DNA of 60,195 bases, taken from positions 1-60,195 of the forward strand of contig PXRU01000008.1 in NCBI GenBank assembly GCA_003020945.1. Reading direction: 5' to 3'. Shown here piece after piece: positions 39,484-47,427 of the stretch (the first letter of the stretch is position 1; each line of letters starts with the position of its first letter). The position numbers and the translations under genes are program-made. The DNA comes from Halobacteriales archaeon QS_6_71_20 (GTDB taxonomy: Archaea; Halobacteriota; Halobacteria; Halobacteriales; Haloferacaceae). The notes below the pieces were generated by a model. The model did not search any database. It was given only the letters and a program-made list of their open reading frames with translations, and had not been told where the DNA came from.

Positions 39484-39640
39484 ATCCCCCTCGTTCGAGC
39501 AGCCGACCTCCCTCCCGCCGAGACGAGACCCGGGCCGGCCACCGGCGTCTGTCGACCGCGGCACGCCCCCGATCGGACGCGGCGATCCGTCCGGATTCGC
39601 ATACACCCAAGTACCCTCCCCACAGCAACGGACCTATACG

Positions 39641-40015
39641 ATGAGCTTCGAGGTACCCGACGACCTGCACTACCGCGAGTCCCACGAGTGGATCGATCCG
39701 GAGAGCGGTCGCGTCGGCATCACCGACTTCGCACAGGACGAGCTCGGCGACGTGGTGTTCGTGGAGCTGCCGGGCGAGGGCGACGCGCTCGAGGCCGGCG
39801 GCGAGCTGGGCGTCATCGAGTCGATCAAGGCCGTCTCGGACCTGTACGCCCCCGTCTCGGGCGAGGTGACGGCCGTCAACGAGGCGCTGTTCGACGCGCC
39901 CGAGCTGGTCAACGAGGACCCGTTCGGCGAGGGGTGGATGGTCGAGGTCGAGTTCGCGGACGCGGCGTCGGACGACCTGCTCTCGGCCGACGAGTACGCC
40001 GAGCAGATCGAGTAG
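39641..40015 (+). CDS. gcvH: Glycine cleavage system H protein
   Basis: The 124-residue lipoyl carrier shuttles the aminomethyl intermediate between the P, T and L proteins. The lipoylated Lys63 lies in [20 protein letters not shown], and the N-terminal [30 protein letters not shown] is standard. It follows gcvT after 157 nt with no gene in the gap, so it may have its own promoter. The downstream gene is a lipoprotein rather than gcvP. Confidence 0.97.
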   Translation: MSFEVPDDLHYRESHEWIDPESGRVGITDFAQDELGDVVFVELPGEGDALEAGGELGVIESIKAVSDLYAPVSGEVTAVNEALFDAPELVNEDPFGEGWMVEVEFADAASDDLLSADEYAEQIE

Positions 40016-40075
40016 CGCCCGGCCGCCGGGCCGCCCCCCGTCGCTGAAACAGGCGTTTCGGTCTCCGTCGCACTC

Positions 40076-41122
40076 ATGTCGCCCCCCGGTGTAGCCGTCG
40101 GCGTGACGTTGGACCGCCGCGGCTTCCTCGCGACGACGGCGACCCTCGCGGCGACGGCCACCGGCGGCTGTACGGGCTGTGCGGCCTCGCCGACGGCCTC
40201 GCTCCGCCTCACCCCCGCGGACGACGCCCGACTCGCTCGCGAGGCGCTGACCGTGTTCGACGCCGGGTCCGAGCCGGACCGTCCGGAGCGGGAGCGGGCG
40301 GCCCTGGCCGAACGGGTCGTCGCCGAGGGGAGCGCGACCGTCGAGGACGCCGACCCCCCGCTCCCGACCGACCGCCCGGCGGTCGTCGGCGACGCCGGCG
40401 TGTACCGGTTCGCCGCCGAGCCGGTCGACTCCCGCGACCTGCGCTCCTTCTCGGTGACGATCGACCCGATCCGGGTCGACGAGGGCGAGGAGACGCCCGG
40501 TCCCGACCGGCGCGTCCGGTACGAGAACCTCCCCGAGGTGGACCGGTCGGTGCTTGCGGACCGGGGCTACGACGACGAGCGCCCGATCGGGATCGGGACC
40601 GCCCTGTCGTACCGGCCCGAGGCGGTCGAGGAGTCGGCGCTCGTCCCCGACCCCGAGTACCCCGTGGTCGTCTGGCCGGACGGCCCGGCCCGGTTCGAGG
40701 TGGACGGCGCGTCGACGTACACCCTGTTCACCTACCGGCTCACGGCCGAGCGCGTCGCCTCCGCGGCCGCCTTCGGCGCCGATATCCGCGCCCGGTTCGG
40801 CTTCTCGCCGGCCCCGCTCCCGTCCGAGGAGCGGGCGATCCTCGATGCCGCGGTCGTTCCGGGGACGCCCGCGGCCGACGCTGACGGCGAGAGCGACGGC
40901 GGCTCGGGCTACCACGTCGCCGGCGACGAGGCGCCGAGCGAGGCGTTCCGCTCGCTGGTCGACCGCTTCCGCGCTCGCGACCCCGTGACGTTCGAGTGGG
41001 AGGCGGAGCCGGAGCCGTGGCGCGCGAGCGGCGAGTACGTCGTCCGCTACGACGACGCCGTCCACTGGGCGAGACTGTTCGTCGACGAGTCGGCGTTCAC
41101 CGGGACGCCGACGGAGCCGTGA
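40076..41122 (+). CDS. Predicted Tat-exported lipoprotein of unknown function
   Basis: The 348-residue product begins with a twin-arginine signal (DRRGFLATTATLAATATGG) followed by Cys residues in GGCTGCAAS, fitting a haloarchaeal Tat lipobox. The mature part is acidic and has no motif I recognise; segments such as YENLPEVDRSVLADRGYDDE and TYTLFTYRLTAE are distinctive. It interrupts the gcv genes between gcvH and gcvPA, so a link to glycine metabolism is possible but unsupported. Its last 26 nt overlap a small convergent gene. Confidence 0.72.
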   Translation: MSPPGVAVGVTLDRRGFLATTATLAATATGGCTGCAASPTASLRLTPADDARLAREALTVFDAGSEPDRPERERAALAERVVAEGSATVEDADPPLPTDRPAVVGDAGVYRFAAEPVDSRDLRSFSVTIDPIRVDEGEETPGPDRRVRYENLPEVDRSVLADRGYDDERPIGIGTALSYRPEAVEESALVPDPEYPVVVWPDGPARFEVDGASTYTLFTYRLTAERVASAAAFGADIRARFGFSPAPLPSEERAILDAAVVPGTPAADADGESDGGSGYHVAGDEAPSEAFRSLVDRFRARDPVTFEWEAEPEPWRASGEYVVRYDDAVHWARLFVDESAFTGTPTEP

Positions 41123-41327
41123 TCCGGGTCAACCCCCACCGCGCCAGCAGGAACCGCTCGGCCGCCTCCGGGCCGTGTTCGGCCACCCACGCCTCGGCGT
41201 CGGGCTTCGGACAGCCGCGCGCCTCCATCACGCCGTGGACCAGGTCCTCGTACGGTCGGGGGTCGACCGGCGACTCCTCGTCCACGTCGAGCGGGTCGGC
41301 CTTCGGGGGGTCGACGGGGTCGGCCAT
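41097..41327 (-). CDS. Small hypothetical protein
   Basis: The 76-residue product has an acidic start (MADPVDPPKADPLDVDEE) and a helical end (YEDLVHGVMEARGC, EAWVAEHGPEAAERFLLARWG). Third-position bias is strong. I recognise no family. It is antisense to the end of the lipoprotein gene by 26 nt and lies inside the gcv cluster on the opposite strand, with its ATG about 190 nt from gcvPA. Confidence 0.55.
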   Translation of the reverse strand: MADPVDPPKADPLDVDEESPVDPRPYEDLVHGVMEARGCPKPDAEAWVAEHGPEAAERFLLARWGLTRITAPSASR

Positions 41328-41453
41328 ACCGGGGGTTGCGACTCCGGCGTGAAACGCCTCCCGGCCGAGCGCGGCCGCACACGAGCGCCCGCCACAGGCG
41401 GCCACCTCGCCCGGGAACGAACGACTCTTGGTGAGCGGGCCGTAGGCACAGGC

Positions 41454-41519
41454 ATGACCAGACGTGGACGCGGGACGCCGGCCGACCCGCACGGACGTGC
41501 CGGGGTGACGGCCCGATGA
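41454..41519 (+). CDS. Candidate 21-codon micro-ORF coupled to gcvPA
   Basis: ATG at 41454 opens 21 codons ([21 protein letters not shown]) whose TGA overlaps the ATG of gcvPA (ATGA). Four residues are Gly. Inside it, CCGCAC (41487-41492) and GTGCcGG form a hairpin with loop GGAC, similar to the second hairpin of the two modules found before gcvPB. It may be a coupling peptide or only part of a structured 5' region; chance cannot be excluded. Confidence 0.33.
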   Translation: MTRRGRGTPADPHGRAGVTAR

Positions 41520-42856
41520 GCGGACGCACCGCGGGATCGACGGGGTCGCCGTTCGCCCCCCACACGGCCGAGGAGACCGCCGCGATGCTCGAAACCCTCG
41601 GCGTCGAGAGCGAGGCGGAGCTGTTCGACATCCCCGAGGCGGTCGCGTTCGACGGCGAGTTCGGCGTTCCGCAGCGCGACGAGCGGACGGTCGTCCGCGA
41701 CCTCCGGGAGACGTTCGCCCGCAACGACGACCTCACCGAGTTCCTCGGCCGGGGCCACTACGCCCACTACGTGCCCGCGGTCGTCGACGACCTCTCCTCG
41801 CGCTCGGAGTTCCTCACCAGCTACACCCAGTACCAGCCGGAGATCACCCAGGGGTTCCTCCAGGCGCTGTTCGAGTACCAGTCGATCCTGGTGGAGCTGA
41901 CGGGGCTGTCGGTCGCCAACTGCTCGATGTACGACGCCGCGACCGGGCTGGCGGAGGCGGCGCTGCTCTCCGAGCGGGTCCGCTCGACCGGCGGGTCGAC
42001 CGTGCTCGTGCCCGAGACGCTGCGCGACGGCAAGCGGGGCACGCTCGACAACTACGTCGACGGCTCCGGGCTGACCGTCGAGACGTACCCGTATGCCGAC
42101 GGCACCGCCGACCTCGACGCGCTCGCGGACGCGGTCGACGACGACACCGTGTTCGTGTACGCCGAGTCGCCGACCGTGACGGGGGCCATCGAGCCGGAAC
42201 TGGCGGCGGTCGGCGACCTCGCAGCCGACGACGACGCGCTGTTCTGCCTCGGCTCGGACCCGGTCGCGCTGTCGCTGCTGGAGGAGCCGGCCGCCGTCGG
42301 CGCCGACGTGGTCGTCGGCGAGGCGGGCGTGCTGGGGCTCCCGACGAGCTACGGGATGGGGCTGGGACTGTTCGCCTGCCGGGAGGAGTACCTCCGGCAG
42401 GTGCCCGGCCGGCTCGTCGGCGCCGGCGAGGACGCCGACGGACGGCGGGCGTTCACGCTGACGCTGCAGACCCGCGAGCAGCACATCCGCAGGGAGCGCG
42501 CGACCTCGAACATCTGCACGAACCAGGCGTGGGTGGCGCTTCGCGCGGCGATGCACGCCGCCTCGCTGGGCCCCGACGGGCTCGTCGCGCTGGCGGAGGA
42601 CTGCGTCCGCGACGCCGCGGCGCTGTCGGCCGACCTCGACGCGCTCGACGGCGTCGAGGCGCCGCTCGACGACCGCCACCACTTCCGGGAGTTCACGGTC
42701 GGCGTCGACGACGCGCCGGGCGTCGCGGCCGGACTCCGCGAGCGCGGCTTCGCGGTCCACGTCCTCGACGACGAGCGCCTGCAGGTGTGCGTCACCGACC
42801 TCAACGCCGGCGCGACCGACGATCTGGTCGCGGCGTTCGCGGAGGTGGTGCGATGA
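41516..42856 (+). CDS. gcvPA: Glycine dehydrogenase (decarboxylating) subunit 1
   Basis: The 446-residue product is the N-terminal half of the P protein, one partner of the PLP enzyme that decarboxylates glycine and loads the H protein. Typical parts are [60 protein letters not shown], and [37 protein letters not shown] and TRAQ-like [18 protein letters not shown] follow. The PLP lysine is carried by subunit 2. The stop TGA lies in ATGAAC at 42853-42858, the first copy of a hexamer that recurs at the gcvPB start. Confidence 0.96.
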   Translation: MSGRTAGSTGSPFAPHTAEETAAMLETLGVESEAELFDIPEAVAFDGEFGVPQRDERTVVRDLRETFARNDDLTEFLGRGHYAHYVPAVVDDLSSRSEFLTSYTQYQPEITQGFLQALFEYQSILVELTGLSVANCSMYDAATGLAEAALLSERVRSTGGSTVLVPETLRDGKRGTLDNYVDGSGLTVETYPYADGTADLDALADAVDDDTVFVYAESPTVTGAIEPELAAVGDLAADDDALFCLGSDPVALSLLEEPAAVGADVVVGEAGVLGLPTSYGMGLGLFACREEYLRQVPGRLVGAGEDADGRRAFTLTLQTREQHIRRERATSNICTNQAWVALRAAMHAASLGPDGLVALAEDCVRDAAALSADLDALDGVEAPLDDRHHFREFTVGVDDAPGVAAGLRERGFAVHVLDDERLQVCVTDLNAGATDDLVAAFAEVVR

Positions 42857-42912
42857 ACCGCGTCGGACCGCGTCCGACGGGTTCTCCCTCGCCACGGAGG
42901 TGGCTCGCGTGA
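42853..42912 (+). CDS. Micro-ORF 1 between gcvPA and gcvPB
   Basis: This is a 19-codon frame, ATG to TGA, starting inside the gcvPA stop (ATGA) and ending in a GTGA overlap with micro-ORF 2. The product would be [19 protein letters not shown]. It spans module 1 of the tandem repeat. It may serve ribosome hand-over rather than make a functional peptide. Confidence 0.3.
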   Translation: MNRVGPRPTGSPSPRRWLA

Positions 42913-42964
42913 ACTTCACCGGACACGGTCCGGTGTGCTCACGAACCGCACGGGGGTGCGGTTC
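42853..42964 (+). repeat. Tandem pair of 56-nt structured modules between gcvPA and gcvPB
   Basis: Module 1 is 42853-42908 and module 2 is 42909-42964; the gcvPB ATG follows at once. Both begin NTGAAC and share 32 of 56 positions. Each has hairpin 1 at module positions 9-27 (arms CGTCGGAC/GTCCGACG in module 1, CACCGGAC/GTCCGGTG in module 2). Each has hairpin 2 around a GGRG loop (GCCAC/GTGGC; GAACCGCAC/GTGCGGTTC). Pairs 10-26, 11-25, 39-52 and 40-51 differ between the modules yet remain Watson-Crick, so structure rather than sequence is kept. This fits a structured cis RNA, or a duplicated palindromic element. Confidence 0.8.
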
Positions 42965-42968
42965 ATGA
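42909..42968 (+). CDS. Micro-ORF 2 between gcvPA and gcvPB
   Basis: This is a 19-codon frame, GTG to TGA, whose stop overlaps the gcvPB ATG (ATGA). It has the same length as micro-ORF 1 and spans module 2. The product would be [19 protein letters not shown], which contains four Gly. The uninterrupted NTGA chain would let ribosomes pass from gcvPA to gcvPB despite the gap. Confidence 0.3.
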   Translation: MNFTGHGPVCSRTARGCGS

Positions 42969-44482
42969 ACTACGATCAGGCCCGCTACGGCGACGACGAG
43001 CGCAACGAGCCGCTGCTGGCGGAGAAACACTCGGTGACGGTCGACCCCGGCGAGGACTCGGTGCTGCCGGACGACCTCACCCGGGACTCCCTGGAGCTCC
43101 CCGGCCTCTCGGAGCCGGAGCTGTCGCGCCACTACACGCGGCTGTCGCAGATGAACTGGAGCGTGGAGTCGGGGCCGTACCCGCTGGGCTCGTGCACGAT
43201 GAAGTACAACCCCACGTTCATCGAGACGGTCGCGGCCGACCCCGACGCGGCCGTCCACCCCGACCGCGACCCGGAGACGGTGCAGGGGAACCTGGAGCTG
43301 CTGTACGGCCTCCAGGAGTACCTCGCCGACATCGGCGGCATGGACGCGGTGACGCTCCAGCCGCCGGCGGGCGCGGCCGGCGAGTTCACCGGGATCACGA
43401 TCGCGAAGGCGTACCACGAGCGCAACGGCGACGACCGCAGCGAGGTGATCGTGCCGGCCTCCGCCCACGGCACCAACTTCGCGACCGCGGCGATCGCGGG
43501 GTACGACGTGGTCGAGCTTCCCTCCGGCGACGACGGCCGCGTCGACGTCGAGGCGCTCTCGGCGGCCGTCTCCGAGGACACAGCGGCGCTGATGCTCACC
43601 AACCCCAATACGGTGGGGCTGTTCGAGCGCGACATCGCGGAGATCGCCGACGTCGTCCACGACGCCGGCGGCCTGCTGTACTACGACGGCGCGAACCTCA
43701 ACGCCCTGCTCGGACGCGCCCGGCCCGGCGACATGGGGTTCGACGTCATGCACTACAACGTCCACAAGACGTTCGCCACGCCCCACGGCGGCGGCGGCCC
43801 CGGCGCGGGGCCGGTGGGCGTCGTCGAGGAGCTGGCCGACTACCTCCCCCGGCCGCACGTCCGGCGCGTCGACGAGGCGTCGGGGGAGGCCGCCGCCGAC
43901 GGCGGCGCGCTCGCGGACCCCGACGGCGGGGCCGGGAGCGGACGCTCCGACCCGGGTCCGGACCCCGAGTTCGAGCTGTACGACCCCGACCACTCGATCG
44001 GCAAGGTCCACGGCTTCGCGGGCAACTGGCTCGTGTTGATCAAGGCGTACGCGTACATCCGCCGGCTCGGCGACGAGGGGCTGCTCGACGCGAGCGCGAA
44101 GGCGACGCTGAACGCGAACTACCTCGCGGAGCTGCTGGAGCTGGACGTGCCGTACGCCCCGTTCCACCACGAGTTCGCGGCGACGGCGGGCGACCGCGAC
44201 GCCGCCGACGTGGCGAAGGGGATGCTCGACTACGGCGTCCATCCGCCGACGACGAAGTGGCCGGAGTTCGTCGACGAGGCGATGCTGACCGAGCCGACCG
44301 AGGTGGAGAACAGGCGCTCGCTTGAGGACCTGGCGGCGGCGTTCAACCGGGCGATGGCCGACTCCGACGAGACGCTCCAGGAGGCGCCGACGAGGACCGC
44401 GTCGCGCCGGGTCGACCAGACCGCCGCGGCGCGGAACCCGCGGCTGTCGTGGCAGGCCTTGGACGACGCCCGCGGCGAGTAG
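42965..44482 (+). CDS. gcvPB: Glycine dehydrogenase (decarboxylating) subunit 2
   Basis: The 505-residue product is the PLP-carrying C-terminal half of the P protein. It has YPLGSCTMKYNP, LQPPAGAAGEFTGITIAKAYH, VPASAHGTNFATA and the PLP Lys268 in HYNVHKTFATPHGGGGPG. It ends with HPPTTKWPEFVDEAMLTEPTE. An Asp/Gly-rich loop of about 40 residues near 300-335 is inserted before YDPDHSIGKVHGFAGNW. The ATG at 42965 is preferred over an upstream GTG because it restores the usual MNYDQARYG start and abuts hairpin 2 of module 2. Its translation start could therefore be masked by that hairpin. Confidence 0.96.
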   Translation: MNYDQARYGDDERNEPLLAEKHSVTVDPGEDSVLPDDLTRDSLELPGLSEPELSRHYTRLSQMNWSVESGPYPLGSCTMKYNPTFIETVAADPDAAVHPDRDPETVQGNLELLYGLQEYLADIGGMDAVTLQPPAGAAGEFTGITIAKAYHERNGDDRSEVIVPASAHGTNFATAAIAGYDVVELPSGDDGRVDVEALSAAVSEDTAALMLTNPNTVGLFERDIAEIADVVHDAGGLLYYDGANLNALLGRARPGDMGFDVMHYNVHKTFATPHGGGGPGAGPVGVVEELADYLPRPHVRRVDEASGEAAADGGALADPDGGAGSGRSDPGPDPEFELYDPDHSIGKVHGFAGNWLVLIKAYAYIRRLGDEGLLDASAKATLNANYLAELLELDVPYAPFHHEFAATAGDRDAADVAKGMLDYGVHPPTTKWPEFVDEAMLTEPTEVENRRSLEDLAAAFNRAMADSDETLQEAPTRTASRRVDQTAAARNPRLSWQALDDARGE

Positions 44483-44689
44483 CGCGAACCGTCCGCGACC
44501 GGGCGATGCCGTGGCTCGCACGGCCGTCGCTGTGCGGCGTAGCGTCCGAGAGCCCGTCGTCGTGTGTCGGACCCCGTGTCGCATCGCCGGTCGGAGGCGG
44601 GAGAGGCGGAGATCCGGCAGTCACTGCGGTCTCAGCCGCGGACGACGTTCGTCGCGCGTCGCTCCGGCGTGTGCCTCGGGCGGCGAGAG

Positions 44690-44697
44690 GCTTATAG
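44690..44697 (+). promoter_or_regulatory. Putative TATA box for the Rdx-family gene
   Basis: GCTTATAG lies about 31 nt before the ATG at 44725, compatible with a leader of a few nucleotides. The rest of the 242-nt gap after gcvPB shows no gene. Confidence 0.45.
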
Positions 44698-44724
44698 ACG
44701 CGCGACACTGCGTGCCGACGCGAC

Positions 44725-44955
44725 ATGATCGTCGAGATCGAGTACTGCGACGCCTGCGGAGGACTGGGGATGGCCGTCGAGGTGCGAGACCGAATACGGG
44801 CGTCCTGCGGCGACGCGGTCGACGACGTCGAGGTAACGCCCGTCACGGACGGCGCGTTCCGGGTCCGCGCCGACGACGAGGAGCTGTTCACGACCGACCG
44901 CGCGACGTACGACCCCGGTCGGATCGTGACCGCGGTCTGCCGCCGGGCGACCTGA
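44725..44955 (+). CDS. Rdx (SelT/SelW/SelH-like) thioredoxin-fold protein
   Basis: The 76-residue product has the Rdx pattern: beta strand EIEYC, CxxC motif at Cys8/Cys11 (YCDACGG), a helix (MAVEVRDRIRASC), and later strands DVEVTPVTDGAFRVRADDEELF. Family members are small redox proteins with selenocysteine or Cys. The partner is unknown. It is convergent with the carotenoid oxygenase gene. Confidence 0.78.
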   Translation: MIVEIEYCDACGGLGMAVEVRDRIRASCGDAVDDVEVTPVTDGAFRVRADDEELFTTDRATYDPGRIVTAVCRRAT

Positions 44956-44987
44956 CCGGCGACGACGCGTCGGCCGAGCGGACGCGC

Positions 44988-46484
44988 TCAGCGACCGCTC
45001 GCCCGCAGCTCCGGGAAGTAGCGGCCGTGGAAGTCGAACGGCGTCGCGTGCGGGAGCCGCGCCCGCGCCCGCTCGTCGAACGTCTCGCCGTCGAGCACCA
45101 CGAGCGCGGAGGCCTCCGCACCCTCCTCCAGCGTCACCGTGCAGACGACGCCGTCGTCCTCGCCGTCGCCGTCGGGGGCCGGCACGAAGATCGGCTCGCC
45201 GAAGTAGCCGCCGTCGTCGAACGCCGTCGCCTCGCCCGTCTCCGTGTCGAGCTTCAGGACCCCGCGGGCCCACTCGTTCACCGGGCGGTCCGTGCTCATC
45301 GCGTACACGTAGCGGTGCGGCTCGCACCACCGCGCGGGCGACACCGTCGGCAGCGCCGTGCCGCCGTCGTACAGTGTCTCCCGATGTACGGTCGCGTCGC
45401 CGGCGCGGTAGCGACCCGACCCGACCGCCTCCCCCAACTCGACGGTGAAGCGATTCACCTGCGCGCCGAGCGCGCCGAAGCTGCCGGCGCGCAGTTCGTC
45501 GAGGTACAGCGAGTCGATAGTTGTCGCGTCCGGCACCGTCTCCAGGTCGAACACGACCGTCCGGCCGCCGTCGCGCTCGAAGGCGTTGACGTGATGGAAG
45601 CCGAAGACGGCGTCCGTGACGGGGTCGGCGACCACCTCGCCGGTCGTGCGCTCCAGCACGATCACCCGAGTGCCCCGCTCGGGCTCCCACTCGAACTGCT
45701 CGATGAACGGCCGCTGGCGACCGGGTCTGAACAGTCGGAGCGGGTCGAGCCGGAGAGGGAACTCCGCGACGACGACGTACCGCGGCGTCAGCGCGAAGCT
45801 GTGGAGATACGCCGGCTTCTCGGTCGCGACGCTGCCGACGTGGCGGCGCTCCCCGTCGGGCGTCACCGCGTGGACGTGGTAGCGGCTCGTCCGCCCGAAC
45901 GCGGTTTCGACGTTCACCAGGGTGCCGGTCGCGGGGTCGCGCTTCAGGTGCGCGCACGCGAGCTGGCCGGTCGGCGCGTCGCCGTCGTATTCGTCGTCGT
46001 CGAGCGCGTCGAGCGTGTCCGGGTCGAACCGCACTCGCCGGGGCGACTCGGTGAGCGCGAGGTAGTCGTCGCCCACGCGCTCGGCGACGATGTTCGTGTT
46101 GTCGTACGGCTCCCGGAGGAAGGTGGCGAGCCGCGAGCGCAGCGTCGTCTCCCCGGTGGCGAAGCCGCCGTCGAACTCGCCGGTCCGGGCGGCCTCGTGG
46201 GCGTCGGTGCGGAGGAAGCGGTTGCGGTAGTGGACCGCGTCGTCGTCGACGGCGTCGCCGCCGGCCTCGCGTCCGTCGCCGCGGTTGCCGGGGTCGAACG
46301 TGAACCGGTACAGCATCGCGAGGCCGTCGAACCAGTGGTCGACGGCGCTGCCGTCGGGAAACGAGAACGCGCCGGGGCCGTTGCGGACGAGGCTGCCCGT
46401 GAGCCAGTCGGGGAGCGACCCCTCGACCGGGAGCGTCGTCGCGGTCTCCTCGTGGAGCGAGTGGAAGCCGGGATGGGCGGTCAC
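44988..46484 (-). CDS. Carotenoid oxygenase family protein
   Basis: The 498-residue protein belongs to the RPE65/carotenoid cleavage family. The start PDWLTGSLVRNGPGAFSFPDG is diagnostic. Candidate iron-binding His occur in QLACAHLKRD, KPAYLHSFALTPRYVV, VFGFHHVNAFERDGG and, at the C-terminus, PFDFHGRYF. Family members cleave carotenoids with O2; in haloarchaea retinal formation for rhodopsins is an attractive role but not shown. No rhodopsin or phytoene gene is in the window. Confidence 0.9.
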   Translation of the reverse strand: MTAHPGFHSLHEETATTLPVEGSLPDWLTGSLVRNGPGAFSFPDGSAVDHWFDGLAMLYRFTFDPGNRGDGREAGGDAVDDDAVHYRNRFLRTDAHEAARTGEFDGGFATGETTLRSRLATFLREPYDNTNIVAERVGDDYLALTESPRRVRFDPDTLDALDDDEYDGDAPTGQLACAHLKRDPATGTLVNVETAFGRTSRYHVHAVTPDGERRHVGSVATEKPAYLHSFALTPRYVVVAEFPLRLDPLRLFRPGRQRPFIEQFEWEPERGTRVIVLERTTGEVVADPVTDAVFGFHHVNAFERDGGRTVVFDLETVPDATTIDSLYLDELRAGSFGALGAQVNRFTVELGEAVGSGRYRAGDATVHRETLYDGGTALPTVSPARWCEPHRYVYAMSTDRPVNEWARGVLKLDTETGEATAFDDGGYFGEPIFVPAPDGDGEDDGVVCTVTLEEGAEASALVVLDGETFDERARARLPHATPFDFHGRYFPELRASGR

Positions 46485-46590
46485 GGTCCGAGGAGGGGCG
46501 CGAGCGGCTAATCGGTGTCGACGGACGGCGATCGCGCCGGGCCGACGGCGTCGCTTCCCGCCGCTCGACCCTCGGTCCCACCCGCCGGCA

Positions 46591-46974
46591 TCAGATTCCC
46601 GCGACGAGCGCGGCGGCGACGCCGACGGCGCCGAGTCCGAGCAGCGTGTTGCCGGCGACGGACAGCGCGGCCCGGGCGCGGTCGCCGCGCTCCCACAGCC
46701 GCACGGTCGCGACCGAGAACGACGAGAAGGTGGTGAACGCGCCGCACGCGCCCGTGCCGGCCAGCAGGAGCGCGTCGCCGCCGACCGGAAGGAACGTGAC
46801 CGCCCCCAGTAGGAAGCTCCCGACCACGTTCACCGTCAGCGTCCCGAGCGGGAACGCCTCGCGGTCGACGGCCGTTCCGACCAGGTGGCGCGCCGCCGCG
46901 CCGACGGCGCCGCCGGCGGCGACGAGCGCGGAGTCGGGAATCGCAACCGGCGCCGCGGTCGCGCCGACGCTCAC
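46591..46974 (-). CDS. crcB: Fluoride channel FluC/CrcB, second subunit of a pair
   Basis: This 127-residue, four-helix protein has GGAVGAAARHLVG, VNVVGSFLLGAV and GACGAFTTFSSFSVATV, where the TTFSSFS stretch lines the fluoride pore. The GTG at 46974 overlaps the TGA of the upstream crcB gene (GTGA). Tandem non-identical copies suggest a heterodimeric antiparallel channel that expels fluoride. Confidence 0.9.
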   Translation of the reverse strand: MSVGATAAPVAIPDSALVAAGGAVGAAARHLVGTAVDREAFPLGTLTVNVVGSFLLGAVTFLPVGGDALLLAGTGACGAFTTFSSFSVATVRLWERGDRARAALSVAGNTLLGLGAVGVAAALVAGI

Positions 46975-47387
46975 GGCGTCACCTCCCGGTCGCCCCGCGG
47001 GTCGACCCACGCCGCGCCGGCGCGACCGACGAGCGCGGCCCCGATCCCGAGCGCGTAGCTACCGAGGACGTAGCCGAGGCCGACCAGCGGCTCCGCCCGC
47101 ATCGCCTCGACGGCGAACGTGCTGAAGGTGGTGTACGAGGAGAGCACGCCCGTCGTGAGCAGCGTCCGCGCCCGGGCGCCCAGCGCGTCCGTCCGCAGCG
47201 CCTCGTACGCCAGGAACCCCAGCAGGAGGCTCCCCGAGACGTTCGCCGCGAGCGTCCCGGCGAGCCCCCCGACGAGACCGCCCACCGCGTACCGGGCCGA
47301 CGCCCCGACGGCGCCGCCGACGGCGACGAGCGCGAGCGTTGACGGGCTGCGAGGCCCCATGAGCGCCGTCTCCGAGCGCCGGGGCAT
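46971..47387 (-). CDS. crcB: Fluoride channel FluC/CrcB, first subunit of a pair
   Basis: The four-helix product shows GGAVGASARYAVGG, NVSGSLLLGFLAYEAL and GVLSSYTTFSTFAVEA. I chose ATG 47387 (138 residues). A GTG at 47426 would lie at or above the predicted transcript start (TATA-like CTTAATTGG at about 47434-47442), and ATG 47360 is also possible. It overlaps the second crcB gene by 4 nt. No fluoride riboswitch is recognisable in the short upstream region. Confidence 0.87.
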   Translation of the reverse strand: MPRRSETALMGPRSPSTLALVAVGGAVGASARYAVGGLVGGLAGTLAANVSGSLLLGFLAYEALRTDALGARARTLLTTGVLSSYTTFSTFAVEAMRAEPLVGLGYVLGSYALGIGAALVGRAGAAWVDPRGDREVTP

Positions 47388-47427
47388 CGACCTGTCGGTT
47401 CCGCGCTCGAACCGATATGTGATCACG

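Noticed and set aside
34747..39606. Minus-strand open frame of more than 1,600 codons spanning several plus-strand genes
   Set aside because: Only the last 217 codons (HVO_0476-type protein) have homologous features. The remainder is antisense to the ATP-grasp, gap and gcvT genes and reads as Arg/Val/Asp-rich shadow sequence typical of GC-rich genomes.
41228..44584. Minus-strand open frame of about 1,100 codons opposite gcvPA and gcvPB
   Set aside because: Complete antisense of well-identified genes on the plus strand; no family features.
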